Assembly: GCF_900066015.1 (NCBI RefSeq)
Contig: NZ_LN890656.1
Coordinates: 930,001-994,000 of the forward strand
Length of the DNA stretch: 64,000 nucleotides
Direction: 5' to 3'
DNA from: Candidatus Promineifilum breve
GTDB lineage: Bacteria; Chloroflexota; Anaerolineae; Promineifilales; Promineifilaceae
How positions within the stretch are numbered: position 1 is the first letter of the stretch; each line of letters opens with the position of its first letter. Shown piece by piece: positions 1-8,199 of this stretch. The translations under genes were made by a program, and so were the position numbers. Under the pieces are notes generated by a model. It saw nothing but the letters and a program-made list of their open reading frames with translations, made no database searches and had not been told where the DNA came from.

Positions 1-986
1 TCCTGATTGACGCGCGGTGTGCCGTTGATCTCGTAGAACTCGATGGACGCCGGGCGCTCCCACTTGCGGTGCCAGTTGGCCGTGCCCCGGCAGTCGGCCA
101 CGCCATTGCTGCCGCGCACGTAGATGCCCATGTAGTTGTCCCACAAGTTGGGCGGGTCGGTGACCACGGAGACGATGGGCAGGTTGGTGGGGATGTTGAC
201 CAGATAGGTCTGGGTGGCCGTGGGGCTGACCATCTTGCCCGCCACCCAGGCCCGCGCCCGCAGCACGGTGCTGCCGTTGACGGCGATGGGGCCGCTATAG
301 AGGGGCGAAGTGGCCTTGGGCCGCGAGCCGTCGGTGGTATAGCGGATGGTCGCCCCGCTGTCGGGCGAGCTGAGGCTGACGCTGGTTCCACCACTGCGCG
401 GGCCGCCGGGCACGGAGAATTGCGGCCGGGCGGCGAAGGATGACGGGTTGTTGTTGGCGTAGGCCGGCGACGTGTTGGCCCCGCCGAAGGTCGGCTGATC
501 GTAGAAGGCCCACGCGCCGCCGCCGTCGGGCGTGCGGCCATAGGACACATCGGGCGATTGCGCCCCGAAGGTGACCTGATCGATGAGCGCGCCGCTGGGG
601 TTGCGCAGCGTCAACTGGCCGCCGTCCATGTCCATTTGAAACAACATGTGGGCGCCGCTGTTCTTCTCGTCGGCCCAGATGATGGCCCGGCCGTTGGCGG
701 GCAGGTTCAGGCCGGTCTTGACCGTGCCGTTCAGGGTCACCGTCTCGCCGGCGGGCAGGAAGGAGAGCTTGTAATTATTGAGATTGATGTTGCTGCCGGT
801 CGTGTTGCGCAGCTCAATCCAGCCGGAGTAATTGACGTAATCGGCATCGAGGGTCGTGCCGGTGTTGCCGACGAGGATTTCGTTGATCAGGATGGCCGGC
901 GTTTGGGCACGGCCACCGCGGGCGAAAACCGCCAGGCAGACGAATAACAGGAGCACCACGAACAGAGCGCGACGTGAACGAGTCAT
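1..986 (-). CDS. Secreted lamin-tail / CotH-type protein (3' part outside window)
   Basis: The reading frame is open from an ATG at 986 to the window edge, so only the first ~328 residues are visible. A GGGAGG ribosome site lies about 10 bases before the ATG. Residues 1-28 form a signal peptide (Arg-rich start, LFVVLLLFVCLAVFA core). Next comes a lamin-tail-like beta domain (ILINEILVGN, then YVNYSGWIELRN), a segment with chitobiase/hexosaminidase C-terminal-like features (SGATIRYTTDGSRP, ARAWVAGKMVSPT), and the beginning of a CotH-like region (LPIVSVVTDPPNLWDN, GIYVRG). This domain order is known from large extracellular bacterial proteins in which CotH is a kinase-like domain. The activity here cannot be judged because the catalytic part is outside the window. 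Confidence 0.8.
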   Translation of the reverse strand, partial: MTRSRRALFVVLLLFVCLAVFARGGRAQTPAILINEILVGNTGTTLDADYVNYSGWIELRNTTGSNINLNNYKLSFLPAGETVTLNGTVKTGLNLPANGRAIIWADEKNSGAHMLFQMDMDGGQLTLRNPSGALIDQVTFGAQSPDVSYGRTPDGGGAWAFYDQPTFGGANTSPAYANNNPSSFAARPQFSVPGGPRSGGTSVSLSSPDSGATIRYTTDGSRPKATSPLYSGPIAVNGSTVLRARAWVAGKMVSPTATQTYLVNIPTNLPIVSVVTDPPNLWDNYMGIYVRGSNGVADCRGTANWHRKWERPASIEFYEINGTPRVNQ

Positions 987-1134
987 CTTCCAATACCTCC
1001 CGATGGTAAAACAGCGTCCGGCCGAGGCCAAAACGGCCACACAAATAAAGGCGGGGCCGCGCTCCGGGCAACAAGGAGCGCGCCATCTTCATCGTAGCGG
1101 GTCAAGCTTACGGCTGGAGTTAAGGTGGACGAAC

Positions 1135-1171
1135 AAAAAACCGAGTTTCCGGGAAGAAACTCGGTTTTTTT
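1135..1171. repeat. AACCGAG hairpin repeat, copy 1
   Basis: Perfect inverted repeat with arms AAAAAACCGAGTTTC / GAAACTCGGTTTTTT and a short loop. It is one of about eleven copies in the window. It lies in the gap upstream of the lamin-tail gene and downstream of the HtrA-like gene. The T-run after the stem could serve as an intrinsic terminator. Confidence 0.85.
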
Positions 1172-1261
1172 GGGGGAGAAGCGGCTGAGCGCTGCCGGAT
1201 GGGGGAGAGGGAGGGGGACTCCCCTATCCGGCCGGCGCTGCGTACCGGTTGTTGTTTAGAT

Positions 1262-1296
1262 AAAAACCGAGTTTTCAAGAAAAAACTCGGTTTTCA
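1262..1296. repeat. AACCGAG hairpin repeat, copy 2
   Basis: Inverted repeat AAAAACCGAGTTTT-caag-AAAAAACTCGGTTTT immediately 3' of the HtrA-like gene (stop at 1301-1303 on the minus strand), a terminator-like position. Confidence 0.85.
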
Positions 1297-1300
1297 GGTG

Positions 1301-2521
1301 TTACGGCGCTTGCTCGAATTCGCTCTGCGGCACGGCCGCCGGGCGCTCGCCCAGCGTCAGGCTCAGGGTCTGCGGCTGGCCGTCGCGCAGGATGGTCAGC
1401 GTCACCGTCTGGCCCACCTGCGTGTTCTGCACGATGTAGCCCAGCAGGTCATCGAACTCGACCACGGTCAGGCTGTCGATGCCGGTGATGATGTCGGCCC
1501 CGCTGTTGGTGGCCGCGTCCAGGCCGCGCAGGCCGGCCGTCGCCGCCGGGCCGCCGGTCGTCACTTCGCTGACCAGCACACCGCGGGTCTCGCGCGGCAG
1601 CCCCAGCTCTTCGGCCGCGTCGGGCGACAGCGTGCCGCCGGCGATGCCCAGCCACGGGTAGCTGACTTCGCCGCTGGTGCGCAACTGGCCGATGATGACC
1701 TTGACCACGTTCGACGGCACGGCGAAGCCCACGCCGCTATTGGCCCGCACCGGCGACTCGATGGCCGTGTTGACGCCGATGACCTCGCCCGACATGGTCA
1801 GCAGCGGCCCGCCGGAGTTGCCGGGGTTGATGGCCGCGTCGGTCTGCACCACGTTGGGCACCTGATAGTTGGTGGCAATGCCCAGTTCCTCGACCGGCAT
1901 CTGCCGGTTCAGACCACTGACGATGCCCGTGGTCAGCGAATTGGACAGGCCAAACGGCGCGCCGATGGCGATGACGCTCTGGCCCACTTGCAGGGCGTCG
2001 GAATCGCCCAGGGGCAGGGCGGTCAGCTCGCCCGGCGCGGCCTCGACCTTCAGCAGGGCGATGTCGCCTTGCGAGTCGGTGCCCACCAGTTCGGCCGTCT
2101 TCACGTCGCCGTCATAGAAGACGATGGTGATCTCGCCGCCCTCGGCGATGACGTGGTTGTTGGTGACGATGTAGCCGCCGGCATCGACGATGAAGCCGGA
2201 GCCGCTGCCGCTGGTCATGTAGACCGTGACCACGCCGGGGTTGACGCGGTTGAACAGGTCGATGAGCTGCTGCTCGGTGGTGGTGGCCGGCACGGGCACG
2301 ACCGGCACGACTTCGGGCGCGGCCGTGGGGGCCACCTGAGCTACTTCCTGCACCGCCGCCTCGGCCTGCGCGGCCACGGTCGGCAACTGCTGCTGGATGG
2401 TCTCGGCCACCGTGCCCACGACGGGCAGCACCGACGACGCATCCCGGCCCAGGCTGCATCCGGTCAACAGCACAGCCATCAGGGCGATCAGAACGAATAT
2501 TGTGGATAGACGATGTTTCAT
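1301..2521 (-). CDS. HtrA/DegP-like serine protease lipoprotein with PDZ domain
   Basis: A 406-residue protein, expected to be lipid-anchored outside the cytoplasmic membrane and to degrade misfolded envelope proteins. The ATG at 2521 is chosen over the one 18 bases upstream because it has GGAGAA about 8 bases before it and opens directly into a lipoprotein signal (LLTGC, Cys22). A low-complexity Ala/Val/Pro linker (about 30-80) leads to a trypsin-like domain. Its triad is visible: His123 in TNNHVIA, Asp153 in GDIALLKV, Ser236 in GNSGGPLL. The last ~100 residues form one PDZ domain (YPWLGIAGG, GVLVSEVTTGGPAATAGL, DIITGIDSLTV). Length and layout fit single-PDZ HtrA proteins. It appears monocistronic. 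Confidence 0.93.
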   Translation of the reverse strand: MKHRLSTIFVLIALMAVLLTGCSLGRDASSVLPVVGTVAETIQQQLPTVAAQAEAAVQEVAQVAPTAAPEVVPVVPVPATTTEQQLIDLFNRVNPGVVTVYMTSGSGSGFIVDAGGYIVTNNHVIAEGGEITIVFYDGDVKTAELVGTDSQGDIALLKVEAAPGELTALPLGDSDALQVGQSVIAIGAPFGLSNSLTTGIVSGLNRQMPVEELGIATNYQVPNVVQTDAAINPGNSGGPLLTMSGEVIGVNTAIESPVRANSGVGFAVPSNVVKVIIGQLRTSGEVSYPWLGIAGGTLSPDAAEELGLPRETRGVLVSEVTTGGPAATAGLRGLDAATNSGADIITGIDSLTVVEFDDLLGYIVQNTQVGQTVTLTILRDGQPQTLSLTLGERPAAVPQSEFEQAP

Positions 2522-2541
2522 TATTTCTCCTAAATTCACTT

Positions 2542-2574
2542 GAAACCGAGATTTTTCCTGAAAACTCGGTTTCT
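2542..2574. repeat. AACCGAG hairpin repeat, copy 3 (5' leader of protease gene)
   Basis: Arms GAAACCGAGATTTT / AAAACTCGGTTTC, one mismatch. It ends about 20 bases before the HtrA-like start codon, so it cannot be a simple 3' terminator of that gene. It may sit in the leader. Confidence 0.8.
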
Positions 2575-2591
2575 TTCTTTCCCATCAATAA

Positions 2592-2882
2592 GAGTTGGCT
2601 ACGGATTACCACGGAAGAAACGGATATACCACTGGTCTTTCCGTTCTTCACCCGTATCCTCCGTCTCAATCCGTAGCCAAATCTTCAAGCATTGGCTACG
2701 GATTACCACGGAGGAAACGGATTTATTTCTTTCCTACGGTTCTTAACCCGTAACCTCCGGTTCAATCCGTAGCCAAATCTTCAAGCATTGGCTACGGATT
2801 ACCACGGAAGAAACGGATTTATTTCTTTCCTACGGTTCTTAACCCGTAACCTCCGGTTCAATCCGTAGCCAAATCTTCTCCA
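2592..2882. repeat. Three tandem ~96-bp palindromic units
   Basis: Units start near 2595, 2692 and 2788. Each opens with GGCTACGGATTACCACGG and closes with a near-complement ending AATCCGTAGCC, so each can fold back on itself. Units 2 and 3 are almost identical and unit 1 is diverged. No gene is seen in this gap. Confidence 0.85.
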
Positions 2883-3109
2883 TCACTTTCAATAGTTTGC
2901 AATGGAATCGTAAAAAATGTGTAATGGGGGGGTAAGGGTTAGATGAGCGAATCGATTGACGAAGCCCCGCCATTGTCCCTATAATGGAAGCGATCGCCCA
3001 TCCCTCTCGTTCTTCCAGCCCGGCGATCCCTTCCGACCACGGCGCGGGGCCAGGCCCCCGGCCCCGGCGACCGGGTCACACATTCAGGCAGTATAGACAA
3101 GGAGCAACA

Positions 3110-4552
3110 ATGAACTTCCCCTTTCGACGTTCCCACGCCCTGCGCGCCGGCATCCTGTTGTTGGCCGTCTTCCTCTGCGCCACAGCCGCCATAGCCGCCA
3201 CGGCTGCCACGGCCGCGCTGGCCCAGACCGACCCGCGCATCGTCGGCGGGCAGGAAGCCACCCCCGGCGAATGGCCGTGGCAGGTGGCGCTGGTGCAATC
3301 CGGCGGCGATACCTACCTCGGCCAATTCTGCGGCGGCTCGCTCATCGCCGCCGATTGGGTGCTGACCGCCGCCCATTGCGTCGACAACGACGCCCCCGGC
3401 GACATCGACGTGGTGGCCGGCATCCATGATCTGACCGCGCCGGAGACAGGCTTCCGCCGCGTTGGGCTGGACGAGATCATCGTCCATCCCGGCTGGAGCA
3501 ACAGCACCAAGGACAACGACATCGCCCTGCTGCGGCTGGCCTCGCCCATCGCCGAGCGGGCGGGCGGCGGCGGCGAGCTGCCCATCCGGTACGCCACGCT
3601 GCCGCCGGCGGCCATCGGCGCGCTGGCCGGGGCCACGACGACCGTCACCGGCTGGGGCAATCGCCTGCCCGGCGGCTCCGATTACCCGCCCCGGCTGCAT
3701 GAGGTGGAGGTGCAGGTCATTGCCAACGCCGCTTGCGCGTCGGCCTATAGCAATCTGACCGACAACATGCTCTGCGCCGGTGTGGACGGCGGCGGCAAGG
3801 ATTCGTGCCAGGGCGACAGCGGCGGCCCGCTGGTCTACAACAATAGCGGCGAATGGCAGCAGGTCGGCATCGTCAGCTTCGGCATCGGCTGCGCCGAGGC
3901 CGATTACCCCGGCGTCTATGCCCGCGTATCGCGCTACATCGACTGGATCATCCCGCTGGTAGCCACGGATCTGGCCTACGTGCCGGTTGCCCTCTACGTG
4001 CCGCCGGCCGGGCCGCCGCCGCCGCCGCCCGACCCGCTTGAAAACGGCAACTTCGAGCAGGGGGCGGGCGTGGGCTGGAGTGAGGCGTCCAGCGGTGGCT
4101 GGCCGATCGTCACCAACGATTTCCTGACCAACGTCATCGATCCCATTGGCGTGTGGGCGGCGTGGCTGGGTGGGGCCAATGACGAGCAGTCGGAATTGTG
4201 GCAGCAGATCGTCGTCGACCCCGCCACGCCGGTGCTGCGCTACACCTATGCCATCGGTTCGGCCGACGACTGTGGTTTCGACCGGGCCCAGATTGTCATC
4301 AACAGCACGGCTGTCGTACGCCAATTTGATTTGTGCGTGGCTAATGAGACCGACGGCTGGGTGCAGGGCACGGTCGATCTGGCAGCCTACGCCGGACAGA
4401 GTGTGGAACTGCTCTTCCTGCTGGTGAATGACGAAACACGCAACAGCAATTTCTTCCTCGACAACGTGGGCTTCGTCGCGGCGGCGGCCGCGGCCGAGCC
4501 GGCCGCGCCCCGCGCCCCGTCGGGCGATCTGGCTGCGCCCAAGAGTCGATAG
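3110..4552 (+). CDS. Secreted trypsin-like (S1) serine protease with C-terminal beta-sandwich domain
   Basis: 480 residues. ATG 3110 is preceded by AAGGAG; the upstream in-frame ATG at 2984 lacks a ribosome site. Residues 1-38 are a signal peptide ending ALAQ, followed by a short propeptide and the classical IVGG mature start (44-47). The triad is visible: His89 in LTAAHC, Asp137 in DNDIALL, Ser237 in GDSGGP, with the cysteines of the S1 fold. After the protease domain (to ~285) comes a proline-rich linker and a ~150-residue jelly-roll-like domain opening with LENGNFEQG, probably for binding. The short segment AYVPVALYVPP before the linker resembles hydrophobic 'LPLV' segments in other secreted proteins here. 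Expected to act outside the cell. Confidence 0.93.
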   Translation: MNFPFRRSHALRAGILLLAVFLCATAAIAATAATAALAQTDPRIVGGQEATPGEWPWQVALVQSGGDTYLGQFCGGSLIAADWVLTAAHCVDNDAPGDIDVVAGIHDLTAPETGFRRVGLDEIIVHPGWSNSTKDNDIALLRLASPIAERAGGGGELPIRYATLPPAAIGALAGATTTVTGWGNRLPGGSDYPPRLHEVEVQVIANAACASAYSNLTDNMLCAGVDGGGKDSCQGDSGGPLVYNNSGEWQQVGIVSFGIGCAEADYPGVYARVSRYIDWIIPLVATDLAYVPVALYVPPAGPPPPPPDPLENGNFEQGAGVGWSEASSGGWPIVTNDFLTNVIDPIGVWAAWLGGANDEQSELWQQIVVDPATPVLRYTYAIGSADDCGFDRAQIVINSTAVVRQFDLCVANETDGWVQGTVDLAAYAGQSVELLFLLVNDETRNSNFFLDNVGFVAAAAAAEPAAPRAPSGDLAAPKSR

Positions 4553-4566
4553 CCCCCCGCCAACAG

Positions 4567-4602
4567 AAAAGCCCCGCGAGCAGTCTTGCTCGCGGGGCTT
4601 TC
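4567..4602 (+). terminator. Strong intrinsic terminator-like hairpin
   Basis: AAAGCCCCGCGAGC, a 6-base loop, then GCTCGCGGGGCTTT: a perfect 14-bp stem 15 bases after the S1 protease stop. The downstream tract is TTTCCCCTTTCC rather than a clean T-run. Confidence 0.75.
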
Positions 4603-4691
4603 CCCTTTCCGGCGACGACCGGGGCGGCGCGGGTGCGCGGCCCCTCAAATCATCATCATAACCGATTACCCGAAGAAAAGCCGGCATGATG

Positions 4692-4782
4692 TAGGGCGGG
4701 ATGGTATCCCGCCCCTCCCCGCCCACCCCTTAGCCATAACGACCGAACAGCGCGAAGAAGGCGGGATACCATCCCGCCCAAC
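4692..4782. repeat. Inverted repeat GGGCGGGATGGTATCCCGCC
   Basis: A self-complementary 20-mer at 4693-4712 is repeated in reverse complement at 4762-4781. Between them lies about 50 bases without coding signal. Confidence 0.75.
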
Positions 4783-4785
4783 ATA

Positions 4786-4814
4786 TTGACAGACCGATTG
4801 AAGTGAGTATCCTA
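4786..4814 (+). promoter_or_regulatory. Sigma-70-type promoter of the metalloprotease gene
   Basis: TTGACA at 4786-4791, 16-base spacer, TATCCT at 4808-4813. Predicts a leader of about 115 bases before the ATG at 4936. Confidence 0.5.
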
Positions 4815-4855
4815 TGAGATAGGTTGCCGGCTCCCCGCCGCGCGGCCCATGAACA

Positions 4856-4892
4856 GTGCTCATCGGTGGGGGCAAGCCGATGAGGAGCGCAC
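4856..4892 (+). promoter_or_regulatory. Structured leader hairpin before the metalloprotease
   Basis: CTCATCGG (4859-4866) pairs perfectly with CCGATGAG (4877-4884) around a purine-rich loop. Outer bases GTG / CAC may extend the stem. It lies inside the predicted leader. I do not match it to a known riboswitch class. Confidence 0.4.
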
Positions 4893-4935
4893 AACCATAA
4901 ACCTGTCAGTCCAATCGCATAGGAGGTATCCCATA

Positions 4936-6846
4936 ATGAACCGCGTGTCTACTTCGATCCCGTGGCGGCGTCGGGCCTTTTTGGCGTTGCTGGTGATGGC
5001 CTTGTTGCTCATCCCCTCGGCCGCGCTGGCCCAGAGCGCCCCGCCCAGCTCCGACGGTCTGGAGCCGGGCGAGCACGTCACCTATGAGCAGGAGGTGCCG
5101 ATCAACGTCGTGTTTGTCGGCTATGAGGAGGGCGATTTGGCCCTCGGCGATATGGAGGCGGTTCTGCCGGCCGCCTACGCCCCCATCGTCCGCTATCCGG
5201 CCTTCTATGGTCTGGCGGGGCGCGACATGGGGCTGAATTTCACCTTCGACTACAGCACCTATTTCGCCGATGCCGCCTTTGAGGACGACTTCTTCGGCTA
5301 TTTGGCCGACACCGGCACGCCCGGCCCCATGACCCTGTTCCAATCGGACTACAACGCCCAGGTCAACAACGTGCTCGACGTGACCGACCCGGTGCTCTAC
5401 ATCGACGGCCCCTCGGCCGAGTGGTGGCTGATGGACAACGCCGGCCGGCTGGGCGTCGACCCGGCCCAGGGCTATACCATCTTCTTCATCAACTGGTACA
5501 GCCGCCCCGATTTCCAGTTCCACGTCTACACCAAGACCGACGCGCCCGACCCCGACACCGGCTACAACTTCGGCGAGGTGCGCGACAGCCGCAAGATGAT
5601 CGCCTGGGGCGGCTCCCACGGCCGCACCTGGTTCTATGACCTCTCGGCCGGGCCGGAGGCGTGGACCGACAACTGGAACGTCGACGACCCCGACCTGGAC
5701 GGCGACGGCGTGGAAGATTACCGCATGCCGCCCATCTGGGAATATGCCGCCGGCGGCTTCCGCGACCCCGCCGCGCTGTCGGAGGATTTGGGTCTGGTGG
5801 CCCGCTTCGTCGCCATCAACCTGCTCTTCACCCCGTCGCCGCTCTATGACCCGCTGGTCAGTTCGCCCGGGCCGGAGGGGGACAAGATTCTCCACGTCGA
5901 GATGTTCGAGCTGGACGGCAACGGCCGCGTGCAGGGCACGCACTATTACAATGCCCCGCTGGCCGGCGAGCTGATGTCCGATTTCCAGCCGTACTATGAT
6001 TGGCAGTCGGCCGTCGATCTGAACCCGCGGGCCATCGCCGGCGTCCAGCGCACCTTGCGCATCTTCTCCGGCCGGGCGCTGTTGCAGGGCTGCTGGCAGA
6101 ATTTCGGCACGCCGTTTGCCCAGATGTTCTGCTTCTTCGACCGGAACTACGGCCGCTTCGTGCCCGCCTATGGGCCGCAGGATTACGTCGCCGCCCAGTT
6201 CGCCTTCCACACCACGGCCACCCGGATGGGCGACCAGTTCGGCCTGCTGGGCTTCGCCGATGACGACTGGGTGACCGGCACGCCGTCCTACGTGTTCACC
6301 TTCGGCGCGCGCGAGTACCGCGAGTTGGGCTACGGCTTCACCAGCACGGTCGTCCACGAGGGCGGCCATCACATCGGTCTGTCGCATCCCCACGACGGCT
6401 ACGACGCCGAAATGGGCCTCGACTATGGCCCCGGCGGCTCGTTGTATTTCGCCTGGTCGGGCGACGAGGCCGACTCGGTGATGAACTACCTCGGCACGAC
6501 CAACCTCTTCGGCATGTTCAACCAGGACAGCATGAACCGCTACATTTTCGCCGGTTACCTGAACTGGGCCAACATGATCCTGGCCGACATCGTGGCCCAC
6601 CCCGACGCGGCCTCGGTGCAGGCTTACGTGGACGCGGCCGAAGCGGCGGCGATGCTGGCCCAGGATGCCTTCTGGGCCTGGGACTATGACGCAGCGGCGG
6701 CCCACGCCCGCACCGCCTACGAGCAGATCGGCCTGGCGGCCATGCAACTGGGCATCTCCACCGACATGGTCGCGCCCATGCGGGCCATCACCCCCACCGG
6801 CGCCCCGCCCAAGGAGGGCGACCCGATTCGCTTCCCCAATAATTAG
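4936..6846 (+). CDS. Secreted metzincin-type zinc metalloprotease
   Basis: 636 residues. ATG 4936 follows AGGAGGT at a good distance. Residues 1-33 form a signal peptide (AFLALLVMALLLIPSAALAQ). The key feature is HEGGHHIGLSH at 474-484, which fits the HExxHxxGxxH zinc site of metzincins (His474, Glu475, His478, His484). About 32 residues later, SVMNY (Met516) can be the Met-turn. Upstream, the ~400-residue N-terminal part (VPINVVFVGYEEGDL, FFINWYSRPDFQFHVYT) is not recognised. The C-terminal ~100 residues are helical and Ala-rich. Probably an extracellular protease with its own promoter, since a strong hairpin separates it from the S1 gene. Confidence 0.85.
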   Translation: MNRVSTSIPWRRRAFLALLVMALLLIPSAALAQSAPPSSDGLEPGEHVTYEQEVPINVVFVGYEEGDLALGDMEAVLPAAYAPIVRYPAFYGLAGRDMGLNFTFDYSTYFADAAFEDDFFGYLADTGTPGPMTLFQSDYNAQVNNVLDVTDPVLYIDGPSAEWWLMDNAGRLGVDPAQGYTIFFINWYSRPDFQFHVYTKTDAPDPDTGYNFGEVRDSRKMIAWGGSHGRTWFYDLSAGPEAWTDNWNVDDPDLDGDGVEDYRMPPIWEYAAGGFRDPAALSEDLGLVARFVAINLLFTPSPLYDPLVSSPGPEGDKILHVEMFELDGNGRVQGTHYYNAPLAGELMSDFQPYYDWQSAVDLNPRAIAGVQRTLRIFSGRALLQGCWQNFGTPFAQMFCFFDRNYGRFVPAYGPQDYVAAQFAFHTTATRMGDQFGLLGFADDDWVTGTPSYVFTFGAREYRELGYGFTSTVVHEGGHHIGLSHPHDGYDAEMGLDYGPGGSLYFAWSGDEADSVMNYLGTTNLFGMFNQDSMNRYIFAGYLNWANMILADIVAHPDAASVQAYVDAAEAAAMLAQDAFWAWDYDAAAAHARTAYEQIGLAAMQLGISTDMVAPMRAITPTGAPPKEGDPIRFPNN

Positions 6847-6950
6847 GGGCTAGGTTCTAGGTTCTAGGGGCTAGGGAAGAGCGATCTTCCCTAGCCCCTT
6901 CTCCCTTTCCCCCCTGCTCCCCTGCTCCCCTGCTCCCCTGCTCCCCCATA
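6847..6950. repeat. CTAGG and TGCTCCCC word repeats with hairpin
   Basis: Includes AGGGGCTAGGGAAGA-gcga-TCTTCCCTAGCCCCT (a perfect stem, possibly the terminator of the metalloprotease gene) followed by tandem CTGCTCCC words. Confidence 0.7.
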
Positions 6951-6979
6951 TGTGGCGCTAGACCAAACGTTCGATTTTG

Positions 6980-7009
6980 TGCTATAATAGCCTTGTTCTC
7001 AGAGAGAAC
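6980..7009 (+). promoter_or_regulatory. Extended -10 promoter with adjacent inverted repeat
   Basis: TG-C-TATAAT (6980-6988) is an extended -10 element without a clear -35. GTTCTC-aga-GAGAAC (6995-7009) directly downstream could be an operator. The next gene starts at 7203, after a repeat. Confidence 0.45.
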
Positions 7010-7042
7010 ATCCATCCCAAATCAGGAGACAGGGGTTTTCAG

Positions 7043-7160
7043 ATATCGAATACGGACACAGAGATCACGGAGGAGTCACAGAGGCCACAGAGGCCACAGA
7101 GAGAAGACAGCCGCACTCTCTGTGAATCTCTGTGACTCCTCTGTGTCCTCTGTGTTCTTA
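7043..7160. repeat. CACAGAG-word inverted repeat
   Basis: Left arm of CACAGAGATCACGGAGGAGTCACAGAGG-type words, right arm CTCTGTGACTCCTCTGTGTCC. The same family recurs at 15483-15605, 22866-23317, 47642-47704 (one arm) and 61448-61545. Confidence 0.8.
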
Positions 7161-7202
7161 AGATGACTACTGAAAAGCCCCCAACCAGGAGAATAACCCC
7201 CC

Positions 7203-8018
7203 GTGAAGATCGTCAAGAAATATCCCGATGGTGTGTTTAGCTGGATCGACCTGACCACGACCGACATTGCCGCCGCGCAAGCCTTCTATGCCGGGCTGTT
7301 CGGCTGGGAAGTGGACGAGCAGCCGGTGGGCGACAGTGGCGTGAATTACACCAACTTTCGCCTCAATGGCTACACCGTGGCCGGCGGCGGCCAGATGATG
7401 CCCGACATGCTGGCCGCGGGCGTGCCGTCCAACTGGATGCCCTACGTCAACACCGACGACATCGAGGCCACCGCGGCGCGGGCCACGGCCGCCGGTGGCG
7501 TGGTCTTCATGCCGCCGATGGCGGTGATGGACGCGGGCAGCATGGCCTTCCTGCAAGACCCCAGCGGCGCGGCGTTCGGCCTGTGGCAACCGGGCAACCA
7601 CATCGGGGCGCAGGTCGTCAATCAGCCCAATGCGTTGGTCTGGAACGAGCTGCAAACCCGCGACACGGAGGCGGCCGGCGCGTTCTACAAGCAGGTGTTC
7701 GGCTGGGGGCAGCGCACCAACGACGGCTATACCATGTGGGATCAGGACGGCCGCGTCCAATGCGGCGGGCTGCCGCTCGACCCGGCCTGGGGCGACGCCG
7801 TGCCGTCGAACTGGCTGACCTACTTCATGGTCGAGGACGTGGACGCCACGGCGGCACGGCTGGGCGAATTGGGCGGCACGGCCGTCCACGGCCCGGTGGA
7901 CATCGAGGGCATGGGGCGCATGATGGTGGCCCAGGACCCCCAGGGCGCAACCTTCGCCGTCATCCGCTTCAACGGGCCGGTCGATGAGCCGCCGGGGGAG
8001 GTGGAGGAAGTGGGTTAG
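7203..8018 (+). CDS. Two-domain VOC (glyoxalase/dioxygenase fold) protein
   Basis: 271 residues from a GTG start at 7203, with AGGAG about 14 bases upstream. No ATG fits the conserved N-terminus (GVFSWIDLTTTDIAAAQAFY). Two consecutive VOC modules are visible: residues ~8-125 (AAQAFYAGLFGWEV, ending FLQDPSGAAFGLWQPG) and ~135-260 (ALVWNELQTRDTEAAGAFY, ending VAQDPQGATFAVI). This resembles the CFP-30B/hydroxylase-like subgroup. The substrate is unknown. No partner gene lies next to it. Confidence 0.85.
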   Translation: MKIVKKYPDGVFSWIDLTTTDIAAAQAFYAGLFGWEVDEQPVGDSGVNYTNFRLNGYTVAGGGQMMPDMLAAGVPSNWMPYVNTDDIEATAARATAAGGVVFMPPMAVMDAGSMAFLQDPSGAAFGLWQPGNHIGAQVVNQPNALVWNELQTRDTEAAGAFYKQVFGWGQRTNDGYTMWDQDGRVQCGGLPLDPAWGDAVPSNWLTYFMVEDVDATAARLGELGGTAVHGPVDIEGMGRMMVAQDPQGATFAVIRFNGPVDEPPGEVEEVG

Positions 8019-8199
8019 GCGGTTGGGAGCAGCAGGTCAGTATTCAGTAGGCCAGTGGATCAGTTGAGAATGAGTGAGCCGCCTTAGCCATGACTGGGTG
8101 AGCGACGGTAGGTCTGTAGCCGGTCATCTAAAGAGAGGCGAACTCACGGGTCGAGGCCCCGCCATTGGCGGGGCCTCGACCTTTGGCGTTGGCGGAGGA

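Noticed and set aside
1199-2509. 436-codon plus-strand frame over the HtrA-like gene
   Set aside because: Shadow of the minus-strand protease; no domain, His/Arg/Gly-rich.
2939-4726. 595-codon frame opposite the S1 protease
   Set aside because: High-GC shadow: low-complexity Arg/Gly/His-rich translation, no ribosome site, while the plus strand encodes an intact protease with triad.
4906-6747. 613-codon frame opposite the metalloprotease
   Set aside because: Same reason; the plus strand has signal peptide and zinc motif.
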